Origin: JAAGZL01 sp050291365
Lineage (GTDB): Bacteria; Pseudomonadota; Gammaproteobacteria; Chromatiales; Chromatiaceae
Length of the DNA stretch: 64,000 nucleotides
NCBI GenBank assembly: GCA_050291365.1
Contig: JBNKJS010000006.1
Span: 49,006-113,005 of the forward strand
Direction of reading: 5' to 3'
Made by a program: the position numbers and the translations under genes. Shown here piece after piece: positions 1-8,942 of the stretch. Numbering within the stretch: the first letter of the stretch is position 1; every line of letters starts with the position of its first letter. The notes under the pieces were generated by a model. The model was given only the letters and a program-made list of their open reading frames with translations. It had not been told where the DNA came from and ran no database searches.

Positions 1-79
1 AGCTAGGGGGGAGGGGCTGACCGCCCATGCGCGTGCGGCAGAGTACCGTTTACAAGAGGTGGAGGAGGAGAACTCATGA
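1..79 (+). CDS. hisD: histidinol dehydrogenase, C-terminal end only (partial)
   Basis: The frame that begins at base 2 stays open to a TGA at 77-79 and ends with residues GLTAHARAAEYRL followed by an acidic tail. This matches the usual HisD C-terminus (GLTAHA..A..R). HisD catalyses the last two steps of histidine synthesis, histidinol to histidine, with NAD. Only about 25 residues are in the window. The stop overlaps the hisC start in an ATGA arrangement (76-79), so the two genes are probably translationally coupled, as in the hisD-hisC order of Pseudomonas. Confidence 0.85.
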   Translation, partial: ARGEGLTAHARAAEYRLQEVEEENS

Positions 80-1131
80 GTCGGTTCTGGAGCCCAATTG
101 TCCACCGGCTCTCGCCTTATACCCCAGGGGAGCAACCCAAGCAGGGTAATCTGGTCAAGCTTAATACCAATGAAAACCCCTATGGTCCATCGCAACGGGT
201 GATCGAGGCGATTCAGGGTGAGCTGGGGGATGGCCTGCGTCTCTATCCTGACCCAAGCGCGTTGCTTCTGCGTCAGGCTGCAGCCGATTACTATGGTCTG
301 AAACCGCAGCAGGTGTTTGCGGGCAATGGCTCTGACGAAGTGCTGGCGCACCTCTTCTGCGCCCTGTTTCAGCACGATAGGCCGCTGCTTTTCCCGGACA
401 TCACCTACAGTTTCTACCCGGTCTATTGTCAGTTGTACGGGATCGACTATGAAACAGTTCCGCTGGATGATGATTTTGCCCTGCTGGTAGATGATTACCT
501 ACGGCCCAACGGTGGCATTATCTTTCCAAATCCCAATGCTCCCACCGGGCGCCTGCTGTCACTGGACGACATAGAGCGCCTGCTACGATCCAATACCGAA
601 TCGGTGGTGGTGGTGGATGAGGCCTATATTGATTTCGGTGGTGAGAGTGCCGTTTCCCTGATTGATCGTTATCCCAATCTGCTGGTGATACAGACATTCT
701 CCAAGTCGCGAGCACTGGCCGGGATGCGCATCGGCTTGGCACTGGGCGACGAGCAGTTGATAGACGGACTGGAGCGGGTCAAGGATAGCTTCAACTCCTA
801 CCCGATGGACCGTCTGGCCATCGTGGCAGGGGTAGCCGCCCTGAAGGACGAGGTCTATTTTCGTGAGAGTTGCCAGCGGGTGATTGATTCCCGGCAGCAG
901 CTTACGACGGCGTTGCATGATCTTGGCTTTGAGGTGTTGCCCTCGTCTGCCAACTTTCTCTTTGTACGCCACTCCCAGCACGATGCAGCTGAGTTGGCGG
1001 CTGCCTTGCGTGAACGGGGTATAGTTGTGCGACACTTCAAGCTGCCGCGTATTGATCAGCACCTGAGGATCACCGTGGGTACGGCTGAAGATAATCGGGA
1101 GTTTCTAAATACCCTGCAACAGCTTATTTAG
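76..1131 (+). CDS. hisC: histidinol-phosphate aminotransferase
   Basis: This PLP-dependent class I/II aminotransferase converts imidazole acetol phosphate plus glutamate to histidinol phosphate in histidine synthesis. The 351 residues are the usual length. The motif LNTNENPYGPS lies at about 29-39, PNPNAPTG at 151-158, DEAY at 181-184, and the PLP lysine is Lys210 in TFSKSRALAGMRIG. A purine-rich GGAGGAGGAG just upstream supports the start at 76, which overlaps the hisD stop by four bases. The 3' end overlaps the convergent protease gene by 8 bases (1124-1131). The family is certain; related aminotransferases occur, but the hisD neighbour settles the assignment. Confidence 0.95.
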   Translation: MSRFWSPIVHRLSPYTPGEQPKQGNLVKLNTNENPYGPSQRVIEAIQGELGDGLRLYPDPSALLLRQAAADYYGLKPQQVFAGNGSDEVLAHLFCALFQHDRPLLFPDITYSFYPVYCQLYGIDYETVPLDDDFALLVDDYLRPNGGIIFPNPNAPTGRLLSLDDIERLLRSNTESVVVVDEAYIDFGGESAVSLIDRYPNLLVIQTFSKSRALAGMRIGLALGDEQLIDGLERVKDSFNSYPMDRLAIVAGVAALKDEVYFRESCQRVIDSRQQLTTALHDLGFEVLPSSANFLFVRHSQHDAAELAAALRERGIVVRHFKLPRIDQHLRITVGTAEDNREFLNTLQQLI

Positions 1132-2290
1132 CAGTGGGTAAGCTCTGCGCGGCGGTCTGTGGGCGCTCTGCCACTATAACCTCGGTCTTGAACTGCTTGC
1201 TGTCGCGCCAACCTGAGAGCACAACTTTGGTGCCGGGGGTGAGGGTGGCGATGTAATTGAGAATCTCGCTGGCGTTTTTCTGTTCCTTATCATCTATCAG
1301 GGAGATGATATCACCTGGTCTTATTCCGGCCAGATCTGCTGGGCCACCTCCAAGTACTCCTGAGATAAGTACTCCGGTAGTCTGTTTCAGATTAAAAGAT
1401 TTCGCCAGCTCCGGCGTCATGTCCTGTCCAGCCAGTCCCAGCCATCCACGTATCACTCGGCCGTTTTTAAGTATCTGCTGCATAACCCCCTCAGCCAGCT
1501 TTACTGGAATGGCGAAGCCAATGCCGTGAGAACCGCCGCTTTTGGAAAAGATGGCAGTGTTTATTCCGACCAGTTCGCCATAGGCGTTGATAAGGGCCCC
1601 GCCAGAGTTGCCTGGGTTGATGGCAGCATCTGTTTGGATGAAGTTCTCAAAGGTGTTTATGCCCAGGTGGCTGCGCCCAGTTGCTCCCACAATACCCATG
1701 GTTACGGTCTGGCCCACCCCGAACGGGTTGCCGATGGCCAGGACCACATCGCCCACCTGCATAGTCTCTGAGTTTCCGGCTTTGATGGCCTCCAGTCCTT
1801 TCTCTCCTGTGTTGAGTAGGGCTAGGTCGGTGTCGGGGTCGGTACCAACAATCTTCGCTTCCAGGGTGCGGCCATCATTTAGCACCACCCATATCTCCAG
1901 GGCGCCCTGTATGACATGATTATTGGTCATGATTAGGCCGTTGCTGCTGATTATTACGCCAGATCCCAGGCTGTTCTCCTTTTTTACCCTGGGTTTGATT
2001 GAGATGCGGTTGCCAAAGAAGCGCTGAAGCACCGGATCATCAAAAAAGGACTTGCTCCGTTGCACCGTAAGTTTGGTGGCATAGATATTGACCACTGAGG
2101 GAGATGCCTTTTTAACCGCATCTGCATAGGATGCAGGGCCAGGGGTCGGGGTAAACGTGTGGACAACTGGCTCAGGTTGGGTTGGTTTCTCTTCAGCCGT
2201 ATCCAGGAAAAAATGTATGGCCAGGAATGCAGCTGCCAGGCCAGACAGGATGGAGATAAGGGCAAAGATGACGAATTTCTGGAGTTTCAT
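1124..2290 (-). CDS. algW: membrane-anchored HtrA-family serine protease (AlgW/DegS type)
   Basis: This is a periplasmic trypsin-like protease of the DegS/AlgW type, which in relatives starts RseA/MucA cleavage in the envelope stress response. A hydrophobic segment at about residues 7-28 would anchor it in the inner membrane. The catalytic triad is His125 (TNNHV), Asp155 (TDLALL) and Ser229 (GNSGG). One PDZ domain follows at about 280-375, with no second PDZ, and this separates it from DegP. The position next to hisC matches Pseudomonas algW. Neither the anti-sigma factor nor its sigma factor lies in the window, so the regulatory role is inferred. DegQ-like function remains possible. Confidence 0.85.
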   Translation of the reverse strand: MKLQKFVIFALISILSGLAAAFLAIHFFLDTAEEKPTQPEPVVHTFTPTPGPASYADAVKKASPSVVNIYATKLTVQRSKSFFDDPVLQRFFGNRISIKPRVKKENSLGSGVIISSNGLIMTNNHVIQGALEIWVVLNDGRTLEAKIVGTDPDTDLALLNTGEKGLEAIKAGNSETMQVGDVVLAIGNPFGVGQTVTMGIVGATGRSHLGINTFENFIQTDAAINPGNSGGALINAYGELVGINTAIFSKSGGSHGIGFAIPVKLAEGVMQQILKNGRVIRGWLGLAGQDMTPELAKSFNLKQTTGVLISGVLGGGPADLAGIRPGDIISLIDDKEQKNASEILNYIATLTPGTKVVLSGWRDSKQFKTEVIVAERPQTAAQSLPTAK

Positions 2291-2354
2291 ATGCTGAATA
2301 TCCTAACATGCATTATTCTCCTTATAACAGTTTAAGAGTCCAGGAACGAGAACA

Positions 2355-3110
2355 ATGGTTGAACTGAAACGGCTAGAAGCCTACTGCAATGAGTTTTTGG
2401 GGACAGACTCTATTAGTGATTACTCTCCTAACGGTCTGCAACTGGATGCCGGTGTCGAGAAGGTGCGGCGGATCGTAACTGGTGTAACCGCCAGCCAGGC
2501 CCTGATTGATGCGGCGGTGCAGCAGGGCGCAGATCTGTTGTTGGTGCATCACGGTTATTTCTGGAAAGGGGAGCAACCTGCCCTGGTAGGGGTTAAAGGG
2601 AGACGCGTGGGGGCGTTGTATCGCAATAACATAAGCCTGATGGCCTACCACTTGCCACTGGATGCCCACAGGGAGCTGGGCAACAATGTGTTATTGGGGC
2701 GGAGTTTTGGATTCGACAATGCAGCCCCCGTAGAGCCCGGGGACGGGCTGCTCTGGACAGTAGATTTACCCCGGCCAGAGAGTGTGGAACAGATCATCGA
2801 ACGAATTTTTCAGGCATTGAATCGGGAGCCGCTCTATCTTCCTGGTGGCGAATCGGAGATCAGTCGCATTGGCTGGTGCAGCGGTGGCGCAGAGGACTAT
2901 ATCACACAGGCTGCGGAGCATGGGGTGGATGCCTTCATCAGTGGCGAGGTGTCGGAGCAGACCATGCATCTGGCCCATGAGTTGGGCGTGCACTTCTTTT
3001 CTGCCGGGCATCATGCCACCGAGAGGTTCGGGATTCAGGCCCTGGGCGAGCACCTTGCGCAACGCTTTGAACTGGAGCACAAGTTCATTGATCTGCCTAA
3101 TCCTGTCTAG
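2355..3110 (+). CDS. Nif3-like dinuclear metal centre protein (YbgI family)
   Basis: The protein has 251 residues, close to E. coli YbgI (247). Metal-binding positions of the Nif3 family are visible: the HH pair at 65-66 (LLLVHHGYFW), Asp103 in YHLPLDAH, and a late HHATERFG motif near residue 220 that supplies the final His and Glu. These proteins form toroidal hexamers with a two-metal site. The cellular role is debated; some family members act as GTP cyclohydrolase-like or radiation-resistance factors, so no function is asserted. It is divergent from the algW-like gene and upstream of petABC, the same neighbourhood as in Pseudomonas. Confidence 0.88.
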   Translation: MVELKRLEAYCNEFLGTDSISDYSPNGLQLDAGVEKVRRIVTGVTASQALIDAAVQQGADLLLVHHGYFWKGEQPALVGVKGRRVGALYRNNISLMAYHLPLDAHRELGNNVLLGRSFGFDNAAPVEPGDGLLWTVDLPRPESVEQIIERIFQALNREPLYLPGGESEISRIGWCSGGAEDYITQAAEHGVDAFISGEVSEQTMHLAHELGVHFFSAGHHATERFGIQALGEHLAQRFELEHKFIDLPNPV

Positions 3111-3394
3111 GGGCCATTGTCGATTCTGGGATTTATGCCCCGAGATGCAGCGCAAGCTGAAAAATTGGAATAAAAATGCACCCTTTTGTGCTCATTTCCA
3201 GATAATTGCTTTGCTATAGATATCTCCAGGCCACTTATTAGTAGCTCTATCTTGACCTGGGTTGCACGTTGTTGGAAAATGCCCCGTTAGTTTTTTATGA
3301 CAAAATCAGCATATTCTAAAGAATCATTAAGACGTGCAGCGATTCTCAAGCAGAATCCCAGATACTGGTCAGCTTGCATGGGGAGTAGTCAGGT

Positions 3395-3988
3395 ATGAGC
3401 GCAGATGGCGTTGATCTAAAAAAGCGGCGTTTCTTAACTGCCGCGACAAGCGTAGTCGGGGCAGTGGGAACCGGCTTTGTGGTTTATCCTTTTTTGGCGG
3501 CTTGGGCCCCAAGTGAGAAGGCTAAGGCAGCAGGTGCTCCGGTAGAGGCTGATATCAGCAAGCTGGAGCCTGGTCAGATGATGACTGCTAAGTGGCGTGG
3601 CAAGCCGGTCTGGATTGTGCGACGCACTGAGCAGAACTTGAATGATCTGCCAACTTTGAACGATATATTGGCTGATCCAAATTCCGATATACCTCAGCAG
3701 CCGGAGTATTGTAAGAACGGTACTCGCTCCATTAAAAAGGAGTATATGGTAGCGATCGGTATCTGCACCCATCTTGGTTGCTCACCAACCTATCGTCCGG
3801 ATATGGCTCCAGCCGATCTCGGATCTGAGTGGAAGGGCGGTTTCTTCTGTCCCTGCCACGGTTCACGTTTTGATCTTGCTGGTCGTGTATTTGCTGGTGT
3901 GCCTGCACCCACCAATCTGGTGGTGCCAAAACACTACTTCATCTCTGATACCAAGATACTGATCGGTCAAGATGGAGGGAGTGTCTGA
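3395..3988 (+). CDS. petA: ubiquinol-cytochrome c reductase, Rieske iron-sulfur subunit
   Basis: This is the Rieske [2Fe-2S] subunit of the cytochrome bc1 complex and passes electrons from ubiquinol to cytochrome c1. Cluster ligands are in CTHLGC (124-129) and CPCHG (152-156). The N-terminus KKRRFLTAATSVVGAVG looks like an uncleaved Tat signal-anchor followed by a membrane helix (about 15-36), as is usual for this subunit. At 197 residues it has the expected length. It starts the petABC operon; its TGA overlaps the petB ATG by one base (3988). About 280 bases upstream hold no gene and should contain the promoter. Confidence 0.96.
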   Translation: MSADGVDLKKRRFLTAATSVVGAVGTGFVVYPFLAAWAPSEKAKAAGAPVEADISKLEPGQMMTAKWRGKPVWIVRRTEQNLNDLPTLNDILADPNSDIPQQPEYCKNGTRSIKKEYMVAIGICTHLGCSPTYRPDMAPADLGSEWKGGFFCPCHGSRFDLAGRVFAGVPAPTNLVVPKHYFISDTKILIGQDGGSV

Positions 3989-5217
3989 TGAGCGCTTTAA
4001 AGAATTTTGTTGGCTGGATGGATGAGCGATTCCCACTGACCAAGGTGTGGAACGAACATCTAGCCGAATATTATGCACCTAAGAATTTTAACTTTTGGTA
4101 CTTCTTCGGCTCTCTAGCCCTGCTGGTTCTGGTTATGCAGATCTTCACCGGCGTCTGGCTGGCTATGAGTTACAAGCCGGACGCTGGCCTAGCCTTCGGC
4201 TCCGTGGAATACATCATGCGCGATGTGGACTGGGGCTGGTTGATTCGCTACCTCCACTCTACCGGTGCCTCGGCATTCTTTGTCGTTATCTACCTGCATA
4301 TGTTCCGTGGTCTGATGTATGGCTCCTACCGTAAACCGCGGGAGCTGCTTTGGATCATCGGTATGATTGTTTACCTGGTGATGATGGCCACTGCCTTCAT
4401 GGGCTATCTGCTGCCATGGGGCCAGATGTCCTACTGGGGCGCCCAGGTTATCGTGAACCTGTTTAGTGCCGTGCCTTTTGTAGGTGAGGAGCTGGGCGTA
4501 TGGATTCGAGGTGACTATGTTATCTCCGACGTTACCCTGAACCGCTTCTTTGCCCTGCACTTCCTGCTGCCCTTTATCCTGGCTGCACTGGTGTTTATAC
4601 ACATTGTTGCCCTGCACGCTGTTGGATCGAACAATCCGGACGGTATTGAGATCAAGAAGAATAAGGATGAGAACGGCATACCCAAAGATGGCATACCATT
4701 CCACCCCTATTACACAGTGAAGGATATTGCCGGTGTAGCTGGCTTCCTGTTCATCTTTGCCGCAATTCTGTTCTATGCGCCGGAGATGGGGGGATACTTC
4801 CTGGAGCATCCTAACTTTGAGCCGGCCAATCCGCTGAAGACACCTGCGCATATTGCTCCGGTTTGGTACTTCACCCCGTTCTACGCCATCCTGCGTGCGG
4901 TTCCATCCATTGCTGGTTCTGCGTTCCCGGGTGTGATCGCGATGTTCGGTTCTATTTTGATTATGTTCTTTCTGCCCTGGCTCGATCGTAGTCCGGTTAA
5001 GTCGATTCGATATAAAGGGAATCTTTACAAGGTCTTACTTGGGCTGTTTGTGTTCGATTTCATCATGCTCGGCTACCTGGGGGTACAACCTACCACCGAT
5101 CTGTACAAGTTGATGGCGCAGATAGGAACTATCTATTATTTTGCTTTCTTTCTGCTAATGCCCATCTACAGCAAGATGGACAAGACCAAGCCAGTTCCAG
5201 AGAGGGTGACCAAATGA
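3988..5217 (+). CDS. petB: ubiquinol-cytochrome c reductase, cytochrome b subunit
   Basis: This polytopic membrane subunit carries hemes bL and bH and both quinone sites of complex bc1. Expected heme histidines are visible at His90 and His104 (YLHSTGAS, YLHMFRG) and His191 and His205 (FALHFLLPF, VFIHIVALH). The Qo-site PEWY motif appears as PVWY (291-294), a variant seen in other beta- and gammaproteobacterial cytochromes b. With 409 residues it is a full single-chain cytochrome b, not a split b6/subunit IV pair. The gene overlaps petA by one base and petC by four. Confidence 0.97.
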   Translation: MSALKNFVGWMDERFPLTKVWNEHLAEYYAPKNFNFWYFFGSLALLVLVMQIFTGVWLAMSYKPDAGLAFGSVEYIMRDVDWGWLIRYLHSTGASAFFVVIYLHMFRGLMYGSYRKPRELLWIIGMIVYLVMMATAFMGYLLPWGQMSYWGAQVIVNLFSAVPFVGEELGVWIRGDYVISDVTLNRFFALHFLLPFILAALVFIHIVALHAVGSNNPDGIEIKKNKDENGIPKDGIPFHPYYTVKDIAGVAGFLFIFAAILFYAPEMGGYFLEHPNFEPANPLKTPAHIAPVWYFTPFYAILRAVPSIAGSAFPGVIAMFGSILIMFFLPWLDRSPVKSIRYKGNLYKVLLGLFVFDFIMLGYLGVQPTTDLYKLMAQIGTIYYFAFFLLMPIYSKMDKTKPVPERVTK

Positions 5218-5933
5218 AAAAGCTGATTTTCGCATTTCTATTGGCCGTAGTGCCTGCTGTGACCATGGCGGCTGGTGGAGTACATCTTGATGATGCCGAT
5301 GTCGACGTGACCGATACCGCATCACTACAACGTGGCGCTAAGTTCTTTATGAACTACTGTGCTGGCTGCCACTCTCTCAAGTACCAGCGGTATAACCGTA
5401 TGGCCAGTGATCTGGGTTTGACCGCTGATGAGGTCAAAGCAAACCTGATGTTTACTACAGATAACATAGGCGAACCCATAACTATCTCTATGGATCCCCA
5501 GGATGCAGAGAAGTGGTTTGGTGTGACCCCTCCTGATCTCAGCGTGACTGCAAGATCCAGGGGTGTGGATTGGATCTACACCTACCTGCGCAGCTTCTAT
5601 GTTGATGAGAAGCGCCCTTTCGGTGTTAATAATCTGGTGTTTCCGGATGTGGGTATGCCTAATGTGCTGTGGCAGTTGCAGGGGACCCAGAAAGTTGTCG
5701 CTAAAGAGGTAGATGGCGTAGAGGTACATGAGCTGGAGGCAGTTAATCCAGGCACCATGAGTGCAGAAGAGTTCGACGGAGCGGTGCGCGACCTGACCAA
5801 CTTCCTTAGCTATGTAGGTGAGCCGGTTCAGGCCAAGCGCAGAGCCATGGGTAAGTGGGTACTGCTGTTCATCGGTGTATTTTTTATCCTGGCTTATCTG
5901 TTGAAGAAGGAATATTGGAAGGATATACACTGA
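5214..5933 (+). CDS. petC: ubiquinol-cytochrome c reductase, cytochrome c1
   Basis: Cytochrome c1 is the periplasmic heme c subunit of complex bc1. A Sec signal peptide (MKKLIFAFLL...MAA, about 20 residues) leads to a mature domain with the heme attachment motif CAGCH (Cys49, Cys52, His53). Met148 in DVGMPN is the likely sixth ligand. A C-terminal membrane anchor lies at about 214-231 with a basic YLLKKEYWK end. The start overlaps petB as ATGA. A strong rho-independent terminator follows at about 5956, so petABC is probably a closed transcription unit. Confidence 0.96.
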   Translation: MKKLIFAFLLAVVPAVTMAAGGVHLDDADVDVTDTASLQRGAKFFMNYCAGCHSLKYQRYNRMASDLGLTADEVKANLMFTTDNIGEPITISMDPQDAEKWFGVTPPDLSVTARSRGVDWIYTYLRSFYVDEKRPFGVNNLVFPDVGMPNVLWQLQGTQKVVAKEVDGVEVHELEAVNPGTMSAEEFDGAVRDLTNFLSYVGEPVQAKRRAMGKWVLLFIGVFFILAYLLKKEYWKDIH

Positions 5934-5955
5934 CTGTTAACTCAGTAAATCACAC

Positions 5956-5996
5956 AAGGGTGCGCAGTTTCGGTTATACTGTGCGCCCTTTTCTGT
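5956..5996 (+). terminator. rho-independent terminator after petC
   Basis: A 12-bp stem (5956-5967 with 5979-5990, two G-U pairs) carries an 11-base loop and is followed by a T-rich run (CTTTTCTGTTTT). It lies 22 bases after the petC stop and separates petABC from sspA. Confidence 0.85.
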
Positions 5997-6066
5997 TTTA
6001 CCAAAGTTTTACTGGTCTATCTCTATAGAGTAGTGGCCGGTTTAGATATTTGATTGGAGTGGTTTT

Positions 6067-6690
6067 ATGGCGGTAGTCGCAAACAAAAGATCAGTAATGA
6101 CCTTATATTCTGACCCGCAAAGTCCATATAGCCATCGGGCGCGTATGGTCCTGGCCGAGAAGAAGATTACGGTGGAGATCCATGATGTGGATCCGTTAAA
6201 TCTAACGGATGATATTATGGATTTGAACCCATATGGGACACTGCCTACTCTGGTTGATCGTGATCTTACCCTGTATGAATCGAGGATCATCATGGAGTAT
6301 CTGGATGAGCGTTTTCCTCATCCGCCCCTGTTGCCGGTGGATCCAGTATCCAAGGCCAAGTCTCGACTCTATCTGTTTCGGGTTGATCAGGACTGGTATA
6401 GCCTTATGGATACGATTCTTGCTGGAGGCAAGAGTGCTACCAAGGCACGCAAGGAGCTGACCGAGAGCCTGGTGACTACAGCCCCGGTTTTTGCTGCCAA
6501 GCCATATTTCATGAGCGATAATCTGAGTCTGGTGGATTGCAGTCTCGCTCCCCTGATGTGGCGTTTGCCTATGCTGGGTGTTGAGCTTCCATCTCAGGGC
6601 AAGGCGGTTATTGACTACGCTAATCGTCTGTTTGAACGCGAATCCTTCAAGGACAGCCTTACTGAGCTGGAACGCGAAATGCGTGAGTGA
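6067..6690 (+). CDS. sspA: stringent starvation protein A (GST-fold)
   Basis: SspA binds RNA polymerase and supports stress and acid survival programmes. It has a glutathione-S-transferase fold but no known GST activity. The N-terminal thioredoxin-like half (MTLYSDPQSPYSHRARMVLAEK) and the DLNPYGTLPTLVDRDLTLYESRIIMEYLDERFPHPPL stretch are typical; the second piece is given only to about residue 90. Length is 207 residues, as in E. coli (212). A GGAG seven bases before the ATG supports the start. It lies 21 bases before sspB, the usual pair, and directly after petABC as in Pseudomonas. Confidence 0.95.
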   Translation: MAVVANKRSVMTLYSDPQSPYSHRARMVLAEKKITVEIHDVDPLNLTDDIMDLNPYGTLPTLVDRDLTLYESRIIMEYLDERFPHPPLLPVDPVSKAKSRLYLFRVDQDWYSLMDTILAGGKSATKARKELTESLVTTAPVFAAKPYFMSDNLSLVDCSLAPLMWRLPMLGVELPSQGKAVIDYANRLFERESFKDSLTELEREMRE

Positions 6691-6711
6691 CAGTGTTGAG
6701 GCAGGACACCG

Positions 6712-7098
6712 ATGGAGATGACATCTAATCGCCCCTATCTAGTTAGGGCATTTTATGAATGGCTGGTGGATAATGGCCTTACTCCGTATCTGGTGGTGGA
6801 TGTTAATGTCAGCGAGGTAGTAGTGCCGCAGCAACATGTTGAGGGCGATCGTATTACGCTGAATATTGGCCCGTCTGCGGTACGAAATCTAGATCTTGGC
6901 AATGAGTATATCTCATTTAATGCCCGCTTCAGCGGTAAGCCAACGGATGTGCTGTTTCCAGTCTCGTCAGTATTGGGTATCTACGCCCAGGAGAACGGTA
7001 GCGGCATGCTTTTTCCTGAAGAAGAGGCCGCTGAGATAGACAGCGAGCCGGATGATACCCCTCCTCGGGGTCGGCCTAGCCTCAAGATAATAAAATAG
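6712..7098 (+). CDS. sspB: ClpXP adaptor SspB
   Basis: SspB delivers ssrA-tagged and other substrates to the ClpXP protease. The first ~110 residues hold the substrate-binding fold (SNRPYLVRAFYEWLVDNGLTPYLVVD at the N-terminus, FNARFSGKP in the middle). The tail is acidic and flexible (EEEAAEIDSEPDD) and ends in a short basic, hydrophobic segment RGRPSLKIIK, which matches the ClpX-binding tail of E. coli SspB (RGGRPALRVVK). Length is 128 residues. It is co-oriented with sspA and is probably in the same operon. Confidence 0.95.
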   Translation: MEMTSNRPYLVRAFYEWLVDNGLTPYLVVDVNVSEVVVPQQHVEGDRITLNIGPSAVRNLDLGNEYISFNARFSGKPTDVLFPVSSVLGIYAQENGSGMLFPEEEAAEIDSEPDDTPPRGRPSLKIIK

Positions 7099-7126
7099 GT
7101 AACCCCTTCTTGATTCAGATGCCTTT

Positions 7127-7168
7127 GCGGCACTGAGCATGGATTGCTCCCGCAATCCTTTTGCATTC
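7127..7168 (-). repeat. dispersed 42-bp repeat, copy A (REP-like)
   Basis: Read on the minus strand, this segment begins GAATGCAAAAGGATTGC and matches 23374-23415 at 35 of 42 positions. It contains an inverted repeat (GGATTGC / GCAATCC with a 4-base loop, 7141-7158), followed on the plus strand by TTTTG, so it may also act as a terminator for sspB. Both copies lie between convergent gene ends. Confidence 0.6.
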
Positions 7169-7235
7169 TAATCCACACTTTTTGATTTCCCTGGTCTGAA
7201 AGTTCCAGGTTGGAACTGCGCAGGCTTCCTATCGT

Positions 7236-8930
7236 TTATGCGGGTGCAAGCCTTAAGTTGCGCATGCGATTGATAGTAGCGGCCAGCTCATGTAGTCGCG
7301 GCATGGCCAGCGTCCCCATGGTGTAGGGTGTTATGCTATCCAATCCATCTGTCTCGACCTGACTAATGACTCTTTCCAGCATCTCCACCATCTCTAGTTG
7401 CTCTTCAGAAAGACGCTGCTGGTAGTGATGCATCAGATGGCCAATGGCCTGTAGCTGTCCTATGTCTACCAGTTGCTCTATGCGGCTTAGGTCTATCTCT
7501 TGTGATCCGTAGCCTAGCGCCCTGGTCTCAAAAGCCTTTATCTTCACCTTGCCCATTTTGTTTATTGGGCTTAGGCAACTCTTTTCGGGGATGCGGCTGG
7601 TGGATTGGATAATCCGGGCTGAGATCTCCTCATTGCTGTGCGATTTTTCTACCAGAGCATGGGCCTCCCTGGTTAGGTCTCTGACCAGATAGTTGTCCAG
7701 CATGAGTACCTGATCGGCTGTTGCGAAAAAATCTCCTGAACCGCCCATAACCAGTATCACCGAGACGCCGTTATCGCTGTATAGGTTGCGGATGCGCTGC
7801 ACCAGTGGTGTGATGGGCTCCTTATCCGGGGCCACCAGGGCCTGCATGCGTGCATCCCGTATCATGAAGTTGGTGGCAGAGGTGTCCTCATCAATCAACA
7901 GAGTGTCTGCCTTAGTGGCTAGAGCCTCCATGATGTTCGCGGCCTGGGAGGTGCTGCCACTGGCATTCTGGGTGGAGAAGCTTCTGGTATCTTTGCCCTG
8001 GGGCAGGTTATCGATGAAGGGGCTGATATCCACTCCGGTTACCGACCTGCCATCTTCTGCCCGTATCTTACAGGCGCTGGGCTCTGTCACCACCAGTTCC
8101 CGGCCATCGCCTCTGATGTGGTTATATACCCCGTATTCAAGGGCGTGAAGCAGGGTAGACTTGCCGTGGAATCCGCCGCCAACAATGAGGGTAACCCCCT
8201 GGGGTATACCCAGCCCTTTAGTGGGTCCAGCATGTAAGCGATCCAGCTCAACTGTCATGGATTCAGGGGCGAGAAATGGGACCGCATCTGGCAGTGGATG
8301 ATCATCTATGCCGCTCAGGCGCGGCAGGATGGAGCCATTGCCAATAAATGCCGCCAGCCCTTTCTCTCTTAGCTGGGCGCGCAGGTGTTGCTGGTCCTCA
8401 ACCGAGTCAACATGGGCTGTGGTCTGGTCGATACTCTCATTTATCGAGAGCAGGCTGGCAGTCACCACCTGGGGCAGCTCATGAAACAGCATCTCTTTAG
8501 CCTGATCGGCGCTGATGGAGCGGCCATCCGCAGGCAGGGCAACCTGGAACCGTAGCTCTATGCTCCCATCCTCAACCAGAACCGCATTGCGTTGCAGCAC
8601 CTGTTGCCCATAAGGGGCAATGGTGATTTCGCCACTCTTGCCTGAGCCGCGTCCACCCGCTACATATTTTTCTAATGCCTGGAAAAAGCTCCTGCCCAGA
8701 TAGTCTTCCAGGGCGATGCATCGAATACTATTGGAATAGAGTAGATGGGGGATTGTCGCTGTGGCCTTGTCTATTAGGATACGGCAGCGTGATGGCTCGG
8801 CAAATGGATCTCCCTGAACGTGGTCGATACGCAAGCGAAAATTTGGGAAGAGATACTCCCCTTGAATCTGCTTGTAGGCCTTGTAGCCGCGCCCATCAAT
8901 CTCTGCCAGAGCTGTTTGTAGTCTCTCCAT
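7236..8930 (-). CDS. predicted ATPase of the ABC class (PF09818-type)
   Basis: The 564-residue soluble protein resembles the poorly studied 'predicted ATPase of the ABC class' family (COG3044). A Walker A motif is seen in GGGFHGKSTLLHALEYGVYNH near the middle, and a Walker B-like LLIDEDTSATNFM follows about 90 residues later. There is a conserved N-terminal region with GRSFFQALEKYVAGGRGSGKSG. No membrane segments are evident, so it is not a transporter subunit. The family's function is unknown; suggestions include RNA- or nucleotide-related roles, which the sequence does not decide. It lies 12 bases downstream of the dehydrogenase gene on the same strand, so the two may be cotranscribed. Confidence 0.85.
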   Translation of the reverse strand: MERLQTALAEIDGRGYKAYKQIQGEYLFPNFRLRIDHVQGDPFAEPSRCRILIDKATATIPHLLYSNSIRCIALEDYLGRSFFQALEKYVAGGRGSGKSGEITIAPYGQQVLQRNAVLVEDGSIELRFQVALPADGRSISADQAKEMLFHELPQVVTASLLSINESIDQTTAHVDSVEDQQHLRAQLREKGLAAFIGNGSILPRLSGIDDHPLPDAVPFLAPESMTVELDRLHAGPTKGLGIPQGVTLIVGGGFHGKSTLLHALEYGVYNHIRGDGRELVVTEPSACKIRAEDGRSVTGVDISPFIDNLPQGKDTRSFSTQNASGSTSQAANIMEALATKADTLLIDEDTSATNFMIRDARMQALVAPDKEPITPLVQRIRNLYSDNGVSVILVMGGSGDFFATADQVLMLDNYLVRDLTREAHALVEKSHSNEEISARIIQSTSRIPEKSCLSPINKMGKVKIKAFETRALGYGSQEIDLSRIEQLVDIGQLQAIGHLMHHYQQRLSEEQLEMVEMLERVISQVETDGLDSITPYTMGTLAMPRLHELAATINRMRNLRLAPA

Positions 8931-8942
8931 CTTCCCTCTTCT

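Noticed and set aside
3111..3394. Possible small RNA or gene before petA
   Set aside because: No open frame with a ribosome site and no stable stem with a T-run; it is probably a promoter region only.
4189..4851. 220-codon frame on the minus strand
   Set aside because: It lies wholly inside petB on the other strand, has no recognisable domain and is rich in His, Gln and Asn, as expected of an antisense shadow.
5325..5930. 201-codon frame on the minus strand
   Set aside because: It is antisense to petC, which has complete cytochrome c1 features; no ribosome site or family match.
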